A stretch of 22,047 nucleotides of DNA. Source: CAZMGD01 sp964565705 (GTDB lineage: Bacteria; Actinomycetota; Acidimicrobiia; Acidimicrobiales; Ilumatobacteraceae). The translations under genes and the position numbers were made by a program. The first letter of the stretch is position 1. Each line of letters starts with the position of its first letter. Under the pieces are notes generated by a model. It did not search any database, was not told where the DNA came from, and was given only the letters and a program-made list of their open reading frames with translations. Positions 6,983 to 13,858 of the stretch are shown here, piece after piece. Location: positions 1 through 22,047 of the forward strand of contig CAZMGD010000068.1 in the NCBI GenBank assembly GCA_964565705.1, read 5' to 3'.

Positions 6983-7501
6983 TCAGTCCAGCCTGCGCAG
7001 GTCCGTGCGGTAGCGCCGGGCGTTGGCCACGTAGGAAGCGACGCCCTTGGTGATCTCCTCCATCCGCGCCCGGCCCTCCTTGATGACCGCCGGTGTACCG
7101 ACCGCAAGCGCACCCGCCGGCACCTCGGTGCCGTACAGCACCACGGCGTTGGCGGCCACGATCGCACCGGTGCGGACGACGACGCGGTGCAGCACCTGCG
7201 CCATGTTGCCGACGAGCACGTGGGGCTCGAGCGTGCAGCCCTCGAGGTGCACGATGTGGCCGACGACGCAGTCGTCGCCGACGATCGTGTGATCGACCGG
7301 CGTGCAGTGCAGCACGGACCCGTCCTGGATGGACGAGCGGGCACCGACGCGGATCTCGCCGTTGTCGCCGCGCAACACGGCACCGGGCCAGACCGACGAC
7401 TCCGGACCGATCGTCACGGCCCCGATGATCGTTGCGTCAGGATGGACGAACGCCGACGAGTCGATGACCGGCTCGAGGTCACCGAGCGCGTAGATGGGCA
7501 C
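6983..7501 (-). CDS. Gamma-carbonic-anhydrase-like left-handed beta-helix protein
   Basis: A 172-aa hexapeptide-repeat protein of the gamma-carbonic anhydrase/YrdA/PaaY group. Visible marks are RGD (44-46), QDGSVLH with metal-ligand H65, and VGHIVHLEGC with H82. In the usual family motif GHxxxLHGC the third zinc ligand is the His before GC; here that place is E87, while an extra H85 lies nearby. Zinc binding and activity may therefore differ. The C-terminal helix (EGRARMEEITKGVASYV) is typical of the trimer-forming end. GTG at 7501 was chosen because the helix fold starts there (PIYALGD); the open frame upstream runs antisense to the next gene. It is co-transcribed with prmA. Confidence 0.8.
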   Translation of the reverse strand: MPIYALGDLEPVIDSSAFVHPDATIIGAVTIGPESSVWPGAVLRGDNGEIRVGARSSIQDGSVLHCTPVDHTIVGDDCVVGHIVHLEGCTLEPHVLVGNMAQVLHRVVVRTGAIVAANAVVLYGTEVPAGALAVGTPAVIKEGRARMEEITKGVASYVANARRYRTDLRRLD

Positions 7502-7534
7502 CTGCGCACCGTACCAAGGTAGGTTGGTGGCCCT

Positions 7535-8944
7535 ATGTCCCGCCGGATCGAGATCGAGTTGACCAGCACGCGCCCCGACGGCTCCTGGACGTGGCGCGCG
7601 GCCGGGGCGCGGGAGCCGAAGGGCGTGGTCGAGGCGTCGGTGCTGCCTGAGGGATCCGCGATCGGCGACGTGCTGCGGGCCGAGGCCGACGTCGAGATCG
7701 ACGGCATCACGATCCTGTCGGTCGCCGAGAACAAGGCCAAGACCTCCAAGTCCAACGTGCTCGAGCTGCTGCCGAGCGAGCGCCCCTTCCAGGCGGTCAC
7801 CCAGCAGCTCGCCGAGCGTCGTGGCCCGCGCCGCGACGGCGACCGCCCCCGCCGCGACGGCGACCGGGACCGTCCGCGCCGCGACGGCGACCGCCCCCGC
7901 CGCGACGGCGACCGGGACCGTCCGCGCCGCGAGGGCGGGCCGCACCAGGCGGCCGACCGCGACCGTCCGCGCCGCGAGCGACGCGAGCCCCGTCCGCACT
8001 TCGAGGCGCCGCCCGAGCTGCCCCAGCGCCCCAAGCCCAAGCGCCTCAAGCCAGGCCGGGTGCACCGCAATGCGGTGGTCGCCGACCTCCCCGAGGAGCA
8101 GCGCCCCGTCGCCGAGCGCGTGCTGCAGGGCGGGATCCCCGCCGTGCGCCAGGCCGTGCAGGAGCAGAACGCCCGCCTGCGCGCCGAGGGCAAGCCCGAG
8201 GTCGGATCCGGGCTCGTGCAGATGGCCGAGCAGTTGCTGCCCCGGCTGCGCGTGGCGGAGTGGCTGGACCGCGCCGACGCGGCGAAGCGCGATCTCGAGG
8301 AGCTCGACCTGCGCGACCTGCGCAGCGTGGTCACTGCCGCCGAGGATCCGCTCGTCGCTCGGGACGAGAACGCCCGCCAGCTCGCCGCCGAGCTGAAGCA
8401 GGCCTTGCTCGACAAGCAGGAGCGCGAGTACCAGCACTGGCTGAGCGACATCGACGCAGCTGTCGGTGTCGGCCGGGTCATCCGCGCACTGAAGCTGTCT
8501 GGCCAGCCCCCCAAGGCGGGCGTGCCCTTCCCTGCCGATGCTGGGGAGCGTCTCGCCGCGGCGACGCTCGCTGCGCTCGAGCCGACCGCGACCGCGGACC
8601 GGTGGTCGGCATTGCTCGAAGCGGTCGCGTTCTCACCCGTGCGCACGCTGGTCGTGCCGACGGCCAAGCCGGAGCAGGTCACCGACGATCTCCTCGCGAC
8701 GGTGAAGCGCGTGGGCTCGCTGATCCCCCAGATCGCCGAGCTGTTCGGCGTCGAGCCCAAGACCGGCGGCCTGCCGCCGCGTCCGCTGCGCCCGACCCGT
8801 CCGAACACGCCGACCGGGAAGAAGCCGCAGGGTACGCCACCGAAGGCACCGAAGCAGGCACGGCCCGCCGAGGAGACCCCGATCGTCGAGGAGACACGGC
8901 CCGTCGAGGAGACCCCGATCGTCGAGGAACCATCTGCCGAATAG
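7535..8944 (+). CDS. Conserved-looking protein of unknown function with charged tandem repeats
   Basis: A 469-aa protein that I do not recognise by name. Residues 1-85 look like a small beta-rich domain (WTWRAAGAREPKGVVEAS, then GDVLRAEADVEIDGITILSV). Residues 98-155 are a low-complexity, Arg/Asp-rich repeat (PRRDGDR units) of the kind common in RNA-binding tails. Residues 170-400 are helical, with a likely coiled coil near 245-300 (AEWLDRADAAKRDLEELDL). The C-terminus from about 410 is Pro-rich and ends in a Glu-rich repeat. No transmembrane segment or catalytic motif is seen. It is divergent from the carbonic-anhydrase-like gene, with 33 bp between starts. A role in RNA or ribosome handling is a guess from composition. 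Confidence 0.75.
   Translation: MSRRIEIELTSTRPDGSWTWRAAGAREPKGVVEASVLPEGSAIGDVLRAEADVEIDGITILSVAENKAKTSKSNVLELLPSERPFQAVTQQLAERRGPRRDGDRPRRDGDRDRPRRDGDRPRRDGDRDRPRREGGPHQAADRDRPRRERREPRPHFEAPPELPQRPKPKRLKPGRVHRNAVVADLPEEQRPVAERVLQGGIPAVRQAVQEQNARLRAEGKPEVGSGLVQMAEQLLPRLRVAEWLDRADAAKRDLEELDLRDLRSVVTAAEDPLVARDENARQLAAELKQALLDKQEREYQHWLSDIDAAVGVGRVIRALKLSGQPPKAGVPFPADAGERLAAATLAALEPTATADRWSALLEAVAFSPVRTLVVPTAKPEQVTDDLLATVKRVGSLIPQIAELFGVEPKTGGLPPRPLRPTRPNTPTGKKPQGTPPKAPKQARPAEETPIVEETRPVEETPIVEEPSAE
7826..7921 (+). repeat. Two perfect tandem copies of a 48-bp unit inside the gene
   Basis: 7826-7873 and 7874-7921 are identical and encode the 16-residue unit PRRDGDRPRRDGDRDR. The unit itself is an internal duplication of PRRDGDR. 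A third, partial copy starts at 7922 and diverges after about 11 bases. The identity at DNA level suggests recent duplication or ongoing length change. Confidence 0.9.
8859..8930 (+). repeat. Two tandem copies of a 36-bp unit near the 3' end of the gene
   Basis: 8859-8894 and 8895-8930 match at 33 of 36 bases. They encode a 12-residue acidic unit of the form RP-A/V-EETPIVEE. This is the second, unrelated repeat in the same gene, also in a region likely to be disordered. Confidence 0.85.
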
Positions 8945-8977
8945 GGCCCCGACCTGGGTCAGCCCGTACCATCGGCA

Positions 8978-9187
8978 GCCATGACAGAGGTCGTCACCTT
9001 CGAAGCCAGGGGCCGCATCGGCTACATCACGCNNNNNNNNNNNNNNNNNNNNNNNNNNNNNNNNNNNNNNNNNNNNNNNNNNNNNNNNNNNNNNNNNNNN
9101 NNNNNNNNNNNNNNNNNNNNNNNNNNNNNNNNGCCATGACAGAGGTCGTCACCTTCGAAGCCAGGGGCCGCATCGGCTACATCACGC
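8978..9187. other. Assembly gap of 100 Ns flanked by a duplicated 55-bp sequence
   Basis: Bases 9033-9132 are N. The 55 bases before (8978-9032) and the 55 bases after (9133-9187) are identical, and both start at the GCC before the ATG of the enoyl-CoA hydratase gene. The simplest reading is two contigs that overlap by 55 bases and were joined with a fixed-size gap without being merged. There is then probably no missing sequence, and only one copy of the gene start. Confidence 0.93.
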
Positions 9188-9921
9188 TCAACCGTCCCGA
9201 GGCGCGCAACGCCGTCAACGGTGACGTCGCTCGCGGCATGGAGGCCGCCATCGACGAGATCGAGGGCAACGACGACATCTGGGTCAGCGTGCTGCAGGCC
9301 AACACCGAGGGTCAGGCCAACCCCGTGTTCTGCGCGGGCGCGGACCTCAAGGCGATCAACGCCGGCAACGCTCGCGATCTGTCCACCACGCGCGGCGGGT
9401 TCGGCGGCATCACCCACCGCGAGCGGCGCAAGCCGATCATCATCGCCGTCGACGGCCTGGCGACGGCCGGCGGATGCGAGATCCTCCTGTCGTGCGACAT
9501 CGTCGTCGCCACCACCCGTTCGGCGTTCGGGCTCGCCGAGGTCAAGCGCAACCTGATCGCCGGCGCCGGTGGCCTGTACCGGCTACCGCGGGCGATCGGC
9601 CGCTCCACCGCGATGTGGGCGATCCTCACCGGCGAGCCGATCACGGCCGAGCGGGCCTACCAGCTCGGCCTCGTGACCGCACTCGTCGAGCCCGGACAGG
9701 CCGAAGCCGAGGCGACCCGGATCGCCGAGCAGGTCGCTGCCGCGGCGCCGCTCGCCGTCTACGCCAGCCGGCAGGTCGTGCTCGACGCCGCGTGGGACAC
9801 CGACGTCAACCTCCAGCAGCTGACGCAGCGTCTGTTCAACGAGGTGCTCGCGTCGGAGGACACCAAGGAGGGGCTGACCGCCTTCATCGAGAAGCGCGCC
9901 CCCGACTGGAAGGGCAAGTAG
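9136..9921 (+). CDS. Enoyl-CoA hydratase/isomerase family protein (crotonase)
   Basis: A 261-aa crotonase, probably hydrating a 2-enoyl-CoA in fatty-acid or related acyl-CoA breakdown. The oxyanion-hole segments are FCAGADLK (65-72) and ATAGGCE (109-115). Both catalytic glutamates of the hydratase type are in place: E115, and E135 in FGLAEVKRN, followed by AGAGGLYRLPRAIG. The C-terminus (EGLTAFIEKRAPDWKGK) is normal. The start coordinate is the copy after the gap; the same ATG and first 17 codons also occur at 8981-9032, and the true upstream region is the one before the gap. The stop directly abuts the stop of the convergent acetyltransferase. The exact acyl substrate is not known. Confidence 0.88.
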   Translation: MTEVVTFEARGRIGYITLNRPEARNAVNGDVARGMEAAIDEIEGNDDIWVSVLQANTEGQANPVFCAGADLKAINAGNARDLSTTRGGFGGITHRERRKPIIIAVDGLATAGGCEILLSCDIVVATTRSAFGLAEVKRNLIAGAGGLYRLPRAIGRSTAMWAILTGEPITAERAYQLGLVTALVEPGQAEAEATRIAEQVAAAAPLAVYASRQVVLDAAWDTDVNLQQLTQRLFNEVLASEDTKEGLTAFIEKRAPDWKGK

Positions 9922-10365
9922 TCAGATCGATCGCCAGACCACGAGCTTGCGGGCGGTGACGCCGGCGCGCTCGTAGAGGTTCTTCGTCTCCCGGTCACCG
10001 GGTAGGGCCTCGGCCTCGATCGCCACCGCGCCCTGCGCCCGCGCCCGCTCGATCGCCGCCTCGAGCAGCCCGTCACCGAAGCCGAGCTCGCGGGCTTCGG
10101 GCGTGACGTACACCTGCTCCACGATGGCGGTCGTCCCGGCGATGCCCCACACGAGGTATCCGACCGGGACCCGGTCGATCAGACCCACCAGCACGTCGTC
10201 GGGACGCTCGTCCACCAGCGCCGTCCAGCGATCGGCGATCGCTGGGCGCTCGGCCAGCAGTTCCGGACCACCTCGGCGCGTCGCGACATCAGCACGCGCC
10301 TCGTCCTCCAGCCATCGCAGACCCGCCGCATCGACGGGACCGGCGGAACGGATCTCGATGTCCAG
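9922..10365 (-). CDS. GNAT-family N-acetyltransferase with non-standard start
   Basis: A GCN5-related acetyltransferase of about 147 aa that transfers acetyl from acetyl-CoA to an unknown amine. The acetyl-CoA-binding region is VYVTPEARELGFGDGLLEAAIERA, followed by the usual YERAGVTARKLVVW ending. A GTG at 10215 would give only 97 residues and remove the first strand and helices. The frame upstream of it clearly codes for a GNAT N-terminus (IEIRSAGPVDAAGLRWLEDEA) but has no ATG, GTG or TTG before it meets the in-frame TGA of the acidic gene. CTG at 10365 is the most plausible start and is used here. Read-through of the TGA is the alternative (see findings). It sits 12 bp downstream of the acidic gene. 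Confidence 0.72.
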   Translation of the reverse strand: MDIEIRSAGPVDAAGLRWLEDEARADVATRRGGPELLAERPAIADRWTALVDERPDDVLVGLIDRVPVGYLVWGIAGTTAIVEQVYVTPEARELGFGDGLLEAAIERARAQGAVAIEAEALPGDRETKNLYERAGVTARKLVVWRSI

Positions 10366-10377
10366 TGGTCGGACCGG

Positions 10378-10872
10378 TCAGGCGAAGATCGGGCAGTCGT
10401 CGTCGGCGCCCACCGGGCACGCCGGCGCCGAGTTGCGCACGAGCAGGAAGCAGTTCGAGCACAGCTGCTCGTCGGGGCGTTTGGGCTGGAGGCGGTCGCC
10501 TGGTTCGCTGCGATCCTCGGGCTCCTCCTCCTCGTCGTCCTCGCCGGCGGCCTCCTCGGCCGAGACGAGGCGATCCTTCAGGATCGTGTCGAGGTCGGCC
10601 TCCACGTCATCGGGGGTGAGCATGTCGTCGTCGTCATCGTCGTCCTCCCCCGCGGCGCGCCGCAGCGGTGTCTCCGTCGTCGCGTCGTCGTCGGCCTCTT
10701 CCTCCTCGTCCTCGCCGAACTCCTCTTCCTCGTCGTCGCCGACGAACGCCTCGTCCTCCTCGAGCTCGGCCTCGTCCAGCTCCTCGGGCTCGCTCGGCCC
10801 GTCGGCTTCGAAGTCCTCGGCGGTTTCGGTCTCTTCGTCCATCTTGTCGTTCATCTCGTCGTCGTCAGCCAT
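10378..10872 (-). CDS. Highly acidic DUF4193-like protein with C-terminal Cys4 motif
   Basis: A 164-aa protein whose first 125 residues are dominated by Asp and Glu, including seven Asp in a row (77-83). The C-terminus has four cysteines, C138 and C141 (LCSNCFLL), C152 and C160 (CPVGADDDC), a likely zinc site. The layout of an acidic body, a DRLQPKRPDEQ linker and a CxxCFL end resembles the actinobacterial DUF4193 family, whose function is not established. The ATG at 10872 has an AGAGGA element 6 bases upstream, supporting this start over the GTG at 10887. It probably shares a transcript with the acetyltransferase downstream, whose frame continues directly after its TGA. The DUF assignment is from memory of the family pattern. 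Confidence 0.75.
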   Translation of the reverse strand: MADDDEMNDKMDEETETAEDFEADGPSEPEELDEAELEEDEAFVGDDEEEEFGEDEEEEADDDATTETPLRRAAGEDDDDDDDMLTPDDVEADLDTILKDRLVSAEEAAGEDDEEEEPEDRSEPGDRLQPKRPDEQLCSNCFLLVRNSAPACPVGADDDCPIFA

Positions 10873-10978
10873 CGGACGTCCTCTCACAAGAGTTGGGCGC
10901 GGGCGGGGAGCATACGAGGCGCGTGGGCGGTCGGTGACCCTGAGCGGTGCGCCCGGTTGTGACAGGCGTCATAGCGGC

Positions 10979-12580
10979 TCAGGCCTGTTCGCGCCGGCCC
11001 TCCGCGCGCCGTTCGGCTTCCAGGCGTTCGAGCTCGGGCGCCTCCCGGGTGAGGTGTGACATCGCATCGGCGATCGCACGGTGCCCCGCCTGCTCGGCGA
11101 TCAAACGATGCATCTCCAGCGCGACACGCCGGTAGGCGGGGTGTCCTTGCGGCGAGGAGCGCAGCTCCAGGAGGTGGATCGCCTCCCGGGCGTTGAACTG
11201 CATGACGTAGCGCACGCGATACGCCATCGAGACGGCGTAGGTGGCCTGGTCGGGGAACTCGGGGCTCAGCGAGTCGTACAGTGCCGCCGACCGGCTCATC
11301 ACCTCGTCGAACGCCCCCGACATCCCGGCTTCGTCGATCAGGTCCGGGCGCACGTAGCCGTGATCGGGGGTCAGCGCCTGCCATTCGATCGTCAACAGGC
11401 GGTGGCGCTGCAGGTCGCGGAACGCCCCGTAGTCGGTGAGCACGTCGAAGCGGTAGTCGGTGCGCTCGAACGCGCGCCCGGGCTTGTGCCGGCGGTTCTC
11501 GCGCAGGCCGATGTAGGCGCGCAGGATCGCGACCCGCTCGGCATGCCCCATCCGCCGCACCCGCTCGAAGACCTGGTGCTCGGAGAGGTTCGTGTGCGGG
11601 TAGCAGATCGCCGCGATCAGCTTGTCCTCGCCGTCGGGGTCGAAGTCGGTGAGGACGACCCCCGGGCTCGGCTCCACGGGCGTCTCCGCGAACAGCTGCC
11701 CCACCAGGTCGGCGGTGCGGTCGCGGGTGTCGGCGAGGTAGCCGCTCCACCGACCCCCGCGCTCGGGGACGTCGACGCGGCGCAAGAAGCTGGGGACCAC
11801 CTTGCGCAACTCGTGCAGCATCAGGTCCGCGTAGTGCCGAGCCTCGGGCAGCGGATGGGCGCGCATCCGCAGCAGCAGTGCCTCGAAGCCCTGCCCGGTG
11901 CCGTAGATGCCGAGGTTGGACAGCGACGCCGCAGGTAGCAGCCCGCGGACGGCATCGAGTGCCTTCGCCGCGGTCGCCTGGCGGAAGACGAAGTCGCTGA
12001 CCTCGGGATCGCGCGAAACCGTCTCGCGCACGTGCTCGGTGACCTTGGCGATCATCAGGCTGTAGGCGTCGAACATGCGGTCCATGTCACCGACGTACCG
12101 GGTGCCGAAGCGGCTGGCCAGCACCGCTGGATCGCGGTAGTAGCGGTAGCGGCCACCGAGCCGGGCGTCGTAGGCGATGTAGCGGGTGCTCTGCTCGAGG
12201 TAGCTCATCAGCCGACCCCACTCGAGCACCTTGGTGAGCACGTTGGACGCCTGCTCGCAGGCCAGGTGCACGCCACCGAGCTGCGCCACCGAATCGTCGC
12301 CGTAGTCGTAGAACACACGCTCGTACAACTGCTCGGCACGAGCGACGCCGACGGTGGCGTCGACGGTGTGGTCGCCGGAGATGTCGAGGTCGCCGACGAA
12401 CTCGTCCAGGAACAGCCGTCGCAAGCTCTTCGGGCTGCGGCTGTAGCGGGCAAAGAGCGCACCCTTCACGACCTCGGGCAGGTTCACCAGGGCGAACACG
12501 GGCAGGTCGAGGTTCGTGAAGTACCGCCGGAGCACGTCGGCTTCCTCGGGGGTGAAGTCCTCGGGGACGTACACCGTCAT
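10979..12580 (-). CDS. Tandem-domain ThyX-like (FAD-dependent thymidylate synthase superfamily) protein
   Basis: A 533-aa protein made of two ThyX-like halves. The N-half (about 75-265) has the helix ending LEWGRLMSYLEQSTRY (119-134) and later AVRGLLPAASLSNLGIYGTG. The C-half (about 320-510) has QRHRLLTIEWQAL (391-403) and YRVRYVMQFNAREAIHLLELRSS. Canonical ThyX, about 220-250 aa, carries RHRxxSxNEQSxR in one stretch. Here the EQSTRY part survives only in the first half and RHR only in the second. ThyX makes dTMP from dUMP with FAD and methylene-tetrahydrofolate; whether this protein does so is doubtful. An ATG start at 12580 is used. The gene lies 74 bp downstream of the M20 amidohydrolase gene. 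Confidence 0.8.
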   Translation of the reverse strand: MTVYVPEDFTPEEADVLRRYFTNLDLPVFALVNLPEVVKGALFARYSRSPKSLRRLFLDEFVGDLDISGDHTVDATVGVARAEQLYERVFYDYGDDSVAQLGGVHLACEQASNVLTKVLEWGRLMSYLEQSTRYIAYDARLGGRYRYYRDPAVLASRFGTRYVGDMDRMFDAYSLMIAKVTEHVRETVSRDPEVSDFVFRQATAAKALDAVRGLLPAASLSNLGIYGTGQGFEALLLRMRAHPLPEARHYADLMLHELRKVVPSFLRRVDVPERGGRWSGYLADTRDRTADLVGQLFAETPVEPSPGVVLTDFDPDGEDKLIAAICYPHTNLSEHQVFERVRRMGHAERVAILRAYIGLRENRRHKPGRAFERTDYRFDVLTDYGAFRDLQRHRLLTIEWQALTPDHGYVRPDLIDEAGMSGAFDEVMSRSAALYDSLSPEFPDQATYAVSMAYRVRYVMQFNAREAIHLLELRSSPQGHPAYRRVALEMHRLIAEQAGHRAIADAMSHLTREAPELERLEAERRAEGRREQA

Positions 12581-12654
12581 CGGGGGGACATGCTAACGGC
12601 GCAGGCCGTCGCCCGGCTGGGACCGCGCGCCGCCCTGAGCTGGGCGGTCGCGTT

Positions 12655-13854
12655 CTACGCGAGCACCTCGGATGCCCCGACGACCTCGGCCAGCTCGTCG
12701 GCGGTGGCCGCCCGCAGCGCGGCGTCGCACCAGACGTCGATCGCGGTCATCGCCAACGACTTCGCGCCGTCGATCACCGCCCGGTCGCCCGAAGGCCCGC
12801 GGGCGTAGCCGGCGAAGTCGGCCGTGTGGATCGGCACGCCGTCAGGCGCGACCTGGATCATCGGGTGGATCGACGGGGCCAGATAGCTGACGTTGCCCAT
12901 GTCCGTCGAGCCGACGACGTGGTGGTCGGCGGCGTCGGGGTGCACGACCTGGCGACCGAGGGCGGCGGCGTTGGCCGCGTAGGTGGCACCGAGCGCGGCG
13001 CTGTCGCGCAGGTCGGCGTACGTCACGCCGTTCCAGCGGTGCTCGACCGTGCACCCGGTCGCCATCGCCCCGCTTTCGAGCGCGGCGAGCACACGAGCCT
13101 TGAGCGGCTGCAGCGTGGCGATCGTGTCCGAGCGCACATACCAGTTCGTCGCCGCCCGGTCGGGCACGATGTTGGCCTTGTCGCCGCCATGGGTGAACAC
13201 GCCGTGCACCCGTTCGGACGGGCGGATGTGCTGGCGCAGGGCGGCGACGCTCGTATAGCCGAGCACCGCGGCGTCGAGTGCGTTGCGGCCCTCCCACGGC
13301 GCGGCGGCGGCATGGGCGCCGACGCCGTGATACTCGACGTCGAGGATCTGGACGGCGATCGTGTCCATCCGCACGAGGTCCGCGTCGGCCGGGTGCACCA
13401 TCAACGCCGCGGCGAGGTCGCCGAACGCACCGTTGCGAGCCATGAAGATCTTGCCGCCACCGCCCTCTTCGGCGGGCGTGCCGAGGATCCTCAACCGGCC
13501 GCCCGCGTCGTGCACGACCTTGGCGGCGGCGAGGCCGGCACCGAGGCCAGCGGCGGCGATCACGTTGTGACCACAGGCGTGGCCGACGCCGGGCAGCGCG
13601 TCGTACTCGAGGAGGATGCCGACGACGGGTCCGCGCTCCCCCACCTCCGCGGCGAACGCGGTGTCGACGCCGTAGGCGTGGCGGGTCGGGGCCAGCCCGG
13701 CGAGCTCCAGCTCGCCGACCAGGCGGTCGTGGGCGTAACGCTCCTCGAAGTTCAGCTCCGGGTGGGCGTGGATGTCGTGGCTGACGGCCAGCAGGCGCTC
13801 GGCGATCCGGTCGACCTCGTCCGCCACCGCGCGCTTCAGCTCGTCGGCGTTCAT
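12655..13854 (-). CDS. M20-family metal-dependent amidohydrolase (PM20D2/AbgB-like)
   Basis: A 399-aa M20 amidohydrolase that hydrolyses an amide or peptide bond with bound metal. Metal-ligand segments are visible: GHACGHN (C94, H96), the E129-E130 pair in PAEEGGGG, H154 in MVHP, and the C-terminal HTADF (H343). The dimerisation domain begins near 165, with GVGAHAAAAPWEGRNAL (177-193) carrying H181. GVGHACGHN and GSTDMGN resemble the aminobenzoyl-glutamate or dipeptide-cleaving subgroup rather than ArgE or DapE. No signal peptide is seen. The ATG is 4 bp downstream of the reductase stop, so the two genes are co-transcribed. The natural substrate is not known. Confidence 0.82.
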   Translation of the reverse strand: MNADELKRAVADEVDRIAERLLAVSHDIHAHPELNFEERYAHDRLVGELELAGLAPTRHAYGVDTAFAAEVGERGPVVGILLEYDALPGVGHACGHNVIAAAGLGAGLAAAKVVHDAGGRLRILGTPAEEGGGGKIFMARNGAFGDLAAALMVHPADADLVRMDTIAVQILDVEYHGVGAHAAAAPWEGRNALDAAVLGYTSVAALRQHIRPSERVHGVFTHGGDKANIVPDRAATNWYVRSDTIATLQPLKARVLAALESGAMATGCTVEHRWNGVTYADLRDSAALGATYAANAAALGRQVVHPDAADHHVVGSTDMGNVSYLAPSIHPMIQVAPDGVPIHTADFAGYARGPSGDRAVIDGAKSLAMTAIDVWCDAALRAATADELAEVVGASEVLA

Positions 13855-13858
13855 GCGT

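Noticed and set aside
7826..7932. 48-bp repeats considered as a CRISPR array
   Set aside because: The copies are directly adjacent without unique spacers and stay in frame inside a coding region.
8260..9921. Single 553-codon frame running through the N gap
   Set aside because: It joins an off-frame part of the repeat gene to the enoyl-CoA hydratase through 100 unknown bases and a duplicated start; an artefact of the gap.
10103..11059. Ser-rich plus-strand frame of 318 codons
   Set aside because: It is the antisense of the Asp/Glu-rich gene: GAC/GAG codons read backwards give serine-rich runs. There are no motifs.
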